From Planctomycetota bacterium (lineage in GTDB: Bacteria > Planctomycetota > Planctomycetia > Gemmatales > Gemmataceae): DNA of 64,000 nt. The translations under genes were made by a program, and so were the position numbers. Where the stretch lies: assembly GCA_003669555.1 (NCBI GenBank), contig QWOS01000127.1, positions 17,253 to 81,252 on the forward strand, given 5' to 3'. The notes below the pieces were generated by a model. It was not told the DNA's origin, did no database searches, and worked only from the letters and a program-made list of their open reading frames with translations. Shown piece after piece: positions 62,598 to 64,000 of this stretch (position 1 is its first letter; each line of letters opens with the position of its first letter).

Positions 62598-63701
62598 CTA
62601 TTCCACTGTCAGCAGCGGCCGGCCCAGGACTTCAAGCATGGGTTCCACACCCAACCCCGGGCTGGGGCTGGCTGCCAGACGACCATTCTTCCGCTGGGGC
62701 GCGCCCGCGGCGAACGGCACCGTCACATAGCTGTTGAAATCGGTCGAGCTGAACAGCAGCTCGGTGGGAGTGCTGTGTGCCAGATGGCTGATGGCGGCGG
62801 TGACAATATCACCACCCCAACTGTCTTCAATAGTCATGGCCACGCCCAGCGAGGCACATAGATCCCTCGCCTGGCGCGCCTTGGTCAGCCCGCCAAATTT
62901 GCTGATCTTGATATTCACCACATCCATCGCCCGGTCGGCATGCCCACGCAGCAGCACATCCACGCAATCGATGTTCTCATCGAGCACGAACGGGTGGTCG
63001 CAATGCCGCCGCACGGTCAGGCATTCCTCATAGGTGCGGCATGGCTGCTCGATGTACACATCCACTTCGCGCACGGCTTTCACCACACGCAGGGCATCAT
63101 GCATCAGCCAGCCGGTGTTGGCATCGGCCACCAGCCGGTCACCCGGCTGAAGCCTCGCCGCCACCGCCTGGATTCGGGCAATATCGGTGGCTGCATCCCC
63201 CCCCACCTTGAGCTGGAAACGCCGATAACCCTCAGCGCGATAACCAGCCACCTTGTCGGCCATCTTTTCTGGGGATTCTTGCGAAATAGCGCGGTATAAA
63301 ACAAAATCATCCCCATAACGGCCACCCAGCAGGACGCAAACCGGCTGGCCGGTCACCTTGCCCAGAATGTCCCAGCAAGCCATGTCGATGGCTGACTTCA
63401 CATAGGCATGGCCCTGGAGCGCGGCATCCATGCGCCGATTCAGCCGGGTCAGTTGTGTGGGATCTTCCCCCAGCAAATGGGGCCCCAGTTCGATAATCCC
63501 CGCCCGCGCCCCAGCCGCGTAAGCGGGGAGGTAGAACGGTCCCAGAGGGCAAACCTCGCCCCAGCCAACCACTCCCGCATCGGTCTCCACCTGCACCACC
63601 GTGCTGTCAAAAACCGAGACCGACTTGCCCCCGGACCACTTGTAGTCGCCCTCAACCAGGGGAAGGTCCACACGGTAGGCCTGGATGCGCTTGATCTGCA
63701 T
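62598..63701 (-). CDS. Mandelate racemase/muconate lactonizing enzyme-family protein (cis-3-hydroxyproline dehydratase-like)
   Basis: 367 residues from the ATG at 63701 ([18 protein letters not shown]); the track start adds a non-conserved 40-residue leader. Enolase-superfamily capping domain (1-125), then the barrel with FQLKVGG (catalytic Lys), [14 protein letters not shown] and LDENID (metal ligands), and [22 protein letters not shown] (late acid/base region). The stretch [20 protein letters not shown] and LYRAISQ recall the cis-3-hydroxy-L-proline dehydratase/epimerase subgroup, which dehydrates or racemises hydroxyproline. Subgroup call is moderate. No transporter or proline-catabolic partner is in the window. 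Confidence 0.82.
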   Translation of the reverse strand: MQIKRIQAYRVDLPLVEGDYKWSGGKSVSVFDSTVVQVETDAGVVGWGEVCPLGPFYLPAYAAGARAGIIELGPHLLGEDPTQLTRLNRRMDAALQGHAYVKSAIDMACWDILGKVTGQPVCVLLGGRYGDDFVLYRAISQESPEKMADKVAGYRAEGYRRFQLKVGGDAATDIARIQAVAARLQPGDRLVADANTGWLMHDALRVVKAVREVDVYIEQPCRTYEECLTVRRHCDHPFVLDENIDCVDVLLRGHADRAMDVVNIKISKFGGLTKARQARDLCASLGVAMTIEDSWGGDIVTAAISHLAHSTPTELLFSSTDFNSYVTVPFAAGAPQRKNGRLAASPSPGLGVEPMLEVLGRPLLTVE

Positions 63702-64000
63702 GGCTTGTTTCCAACGGACGAACCAAAGGGATTGCGGACACCAAACCGCCCACCGCCAAAGTAAAAAATAGCAGACCGGCACCAGGCGCGTCATCCCCGC
63801 CTGCAACTCCAGGACGGGCAACGGATTTGCGAAACCAATAGGCCAGGCCTATCCGTTCGGAAACCCCATGAAGCGTTTTGTCCCAGGAACAACAGCAATT
63901 CCCGGGCAGCATTTTTCTAGCTAAAAAATAGTCTTTTTTGGCCTTCCCTTTCGTAAACGCAGCTGCAAAATTAACTACCTGGAGTTCCCATTGTGAAATA
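63702..64000. other. Upstream region of the enolase-superfamily gene, window end
   Basis: 299 bases with no supported gene. AT-rich near 63915-63945, where minus-strand promoter elements would be expected, but no clear -35/-10 pair is seen. Confidence 0.4.

Noticed and set aside
1-64000. CRISPR arrays, phage, rRNA or complete insertion sequences
   Set aside because: No regularly spaced repeats, integrase/transposase ORFs or rRNA stretches were seen.

Overview
The window looks like a chromosome segment of a planctomycete, most likely a Gemmatales/Gemmataceae-type member. The markers are an adjacent DUF1800/DUF1501 gene pair, secreted redoxin/c-heme/copper-monooxygenase proteins, a Tat-exported Gfo/Idh/MocA oxidoreductase, FHA-fused ABCG-type transporters, DUF6931 proteins, DUF3472, duplicated SASA esterase domains, long signal-peptide 'hypotheticals' and high GC. 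This assignment comes from reading protein families by eye; no search was run.

Layout. 1-8.7 kb (minus): two heavy-metal RND pump/adaptor modules and a His-rich membrane/secreted ORF. 8.8-16.9 kb: an M24 peptidase, a plus-strand run of secreted proteins (helical-repeat protein, polysaccharide-export lipoprotein, SurA-like PPIase, DUF3472, Tat beta-carbonic anhydrase) and a WD40 protein. 17.0-17.7 kb: an ArsM-like methyltransferase with an in-frame TGA at the catalytic Cys position. 18-23 kb: an eroding region with a polysaccharide deacetylase, a two-domain sialate O-acetylesterase, short duplications of both, and a broken toxin/immunity pair. 23-31.4 kb: FkbM methyltransferase, Ate/Bpt-type transferase, DHH phosphoesterase, EVE protein, SelD, a SelW-like protein, DTW/Tsr3-like protein, transglutaminase and esterase. 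31.9-38.7 kb (minus): a DUF6931/tip-like operon and a large FHA-ABC protein. 39-42.7 kb: FGGY kinase, FAH-family protein and Gfo/Idh/MocA oxidoreductase. 43.8-52.2 kb: acyltransferase with inserted ankyrin repeats, a second FHA-ABC transporter, and two divergent redoxin/cytochrome/copper-monooxygenase paralogues. 52.2-54 kb: debris (truncated amidohydrolase, RHS core fragment, dispersed repeats). 54.4-64 kb: fatty-acid desaturase, DUF1800/DUF1501 operon, DMT exporter + GNAT, HD hydrolase, enolase-superfamily enzyme.

The main result is that three genes are mis-read by a standard ORF caller because each carries an in-frame TGA that fits selenocysteine: (i) selD (Sec at the catalytic Cys17 position of E. 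coli SelD), (ii) a 77-residue SelW/Rdx-like protein with a CxxU motif directly upstream of selD and absent from the ORF track, and (iii) an ArsM-like SAM methyltransferase whose conserved catalytic Cys (WSD-C-IAGA) is TGA, with 47 further in-frame codons that complete the family's C-terminus. In all three a stem-loop with a G-U in its apical loop lies 22-36 nt after the TGA, as expected of bacterial SECIS elements. The organism therefore very probably decodes Sec. I found no selA, selB or tRNA-Sec in this window.
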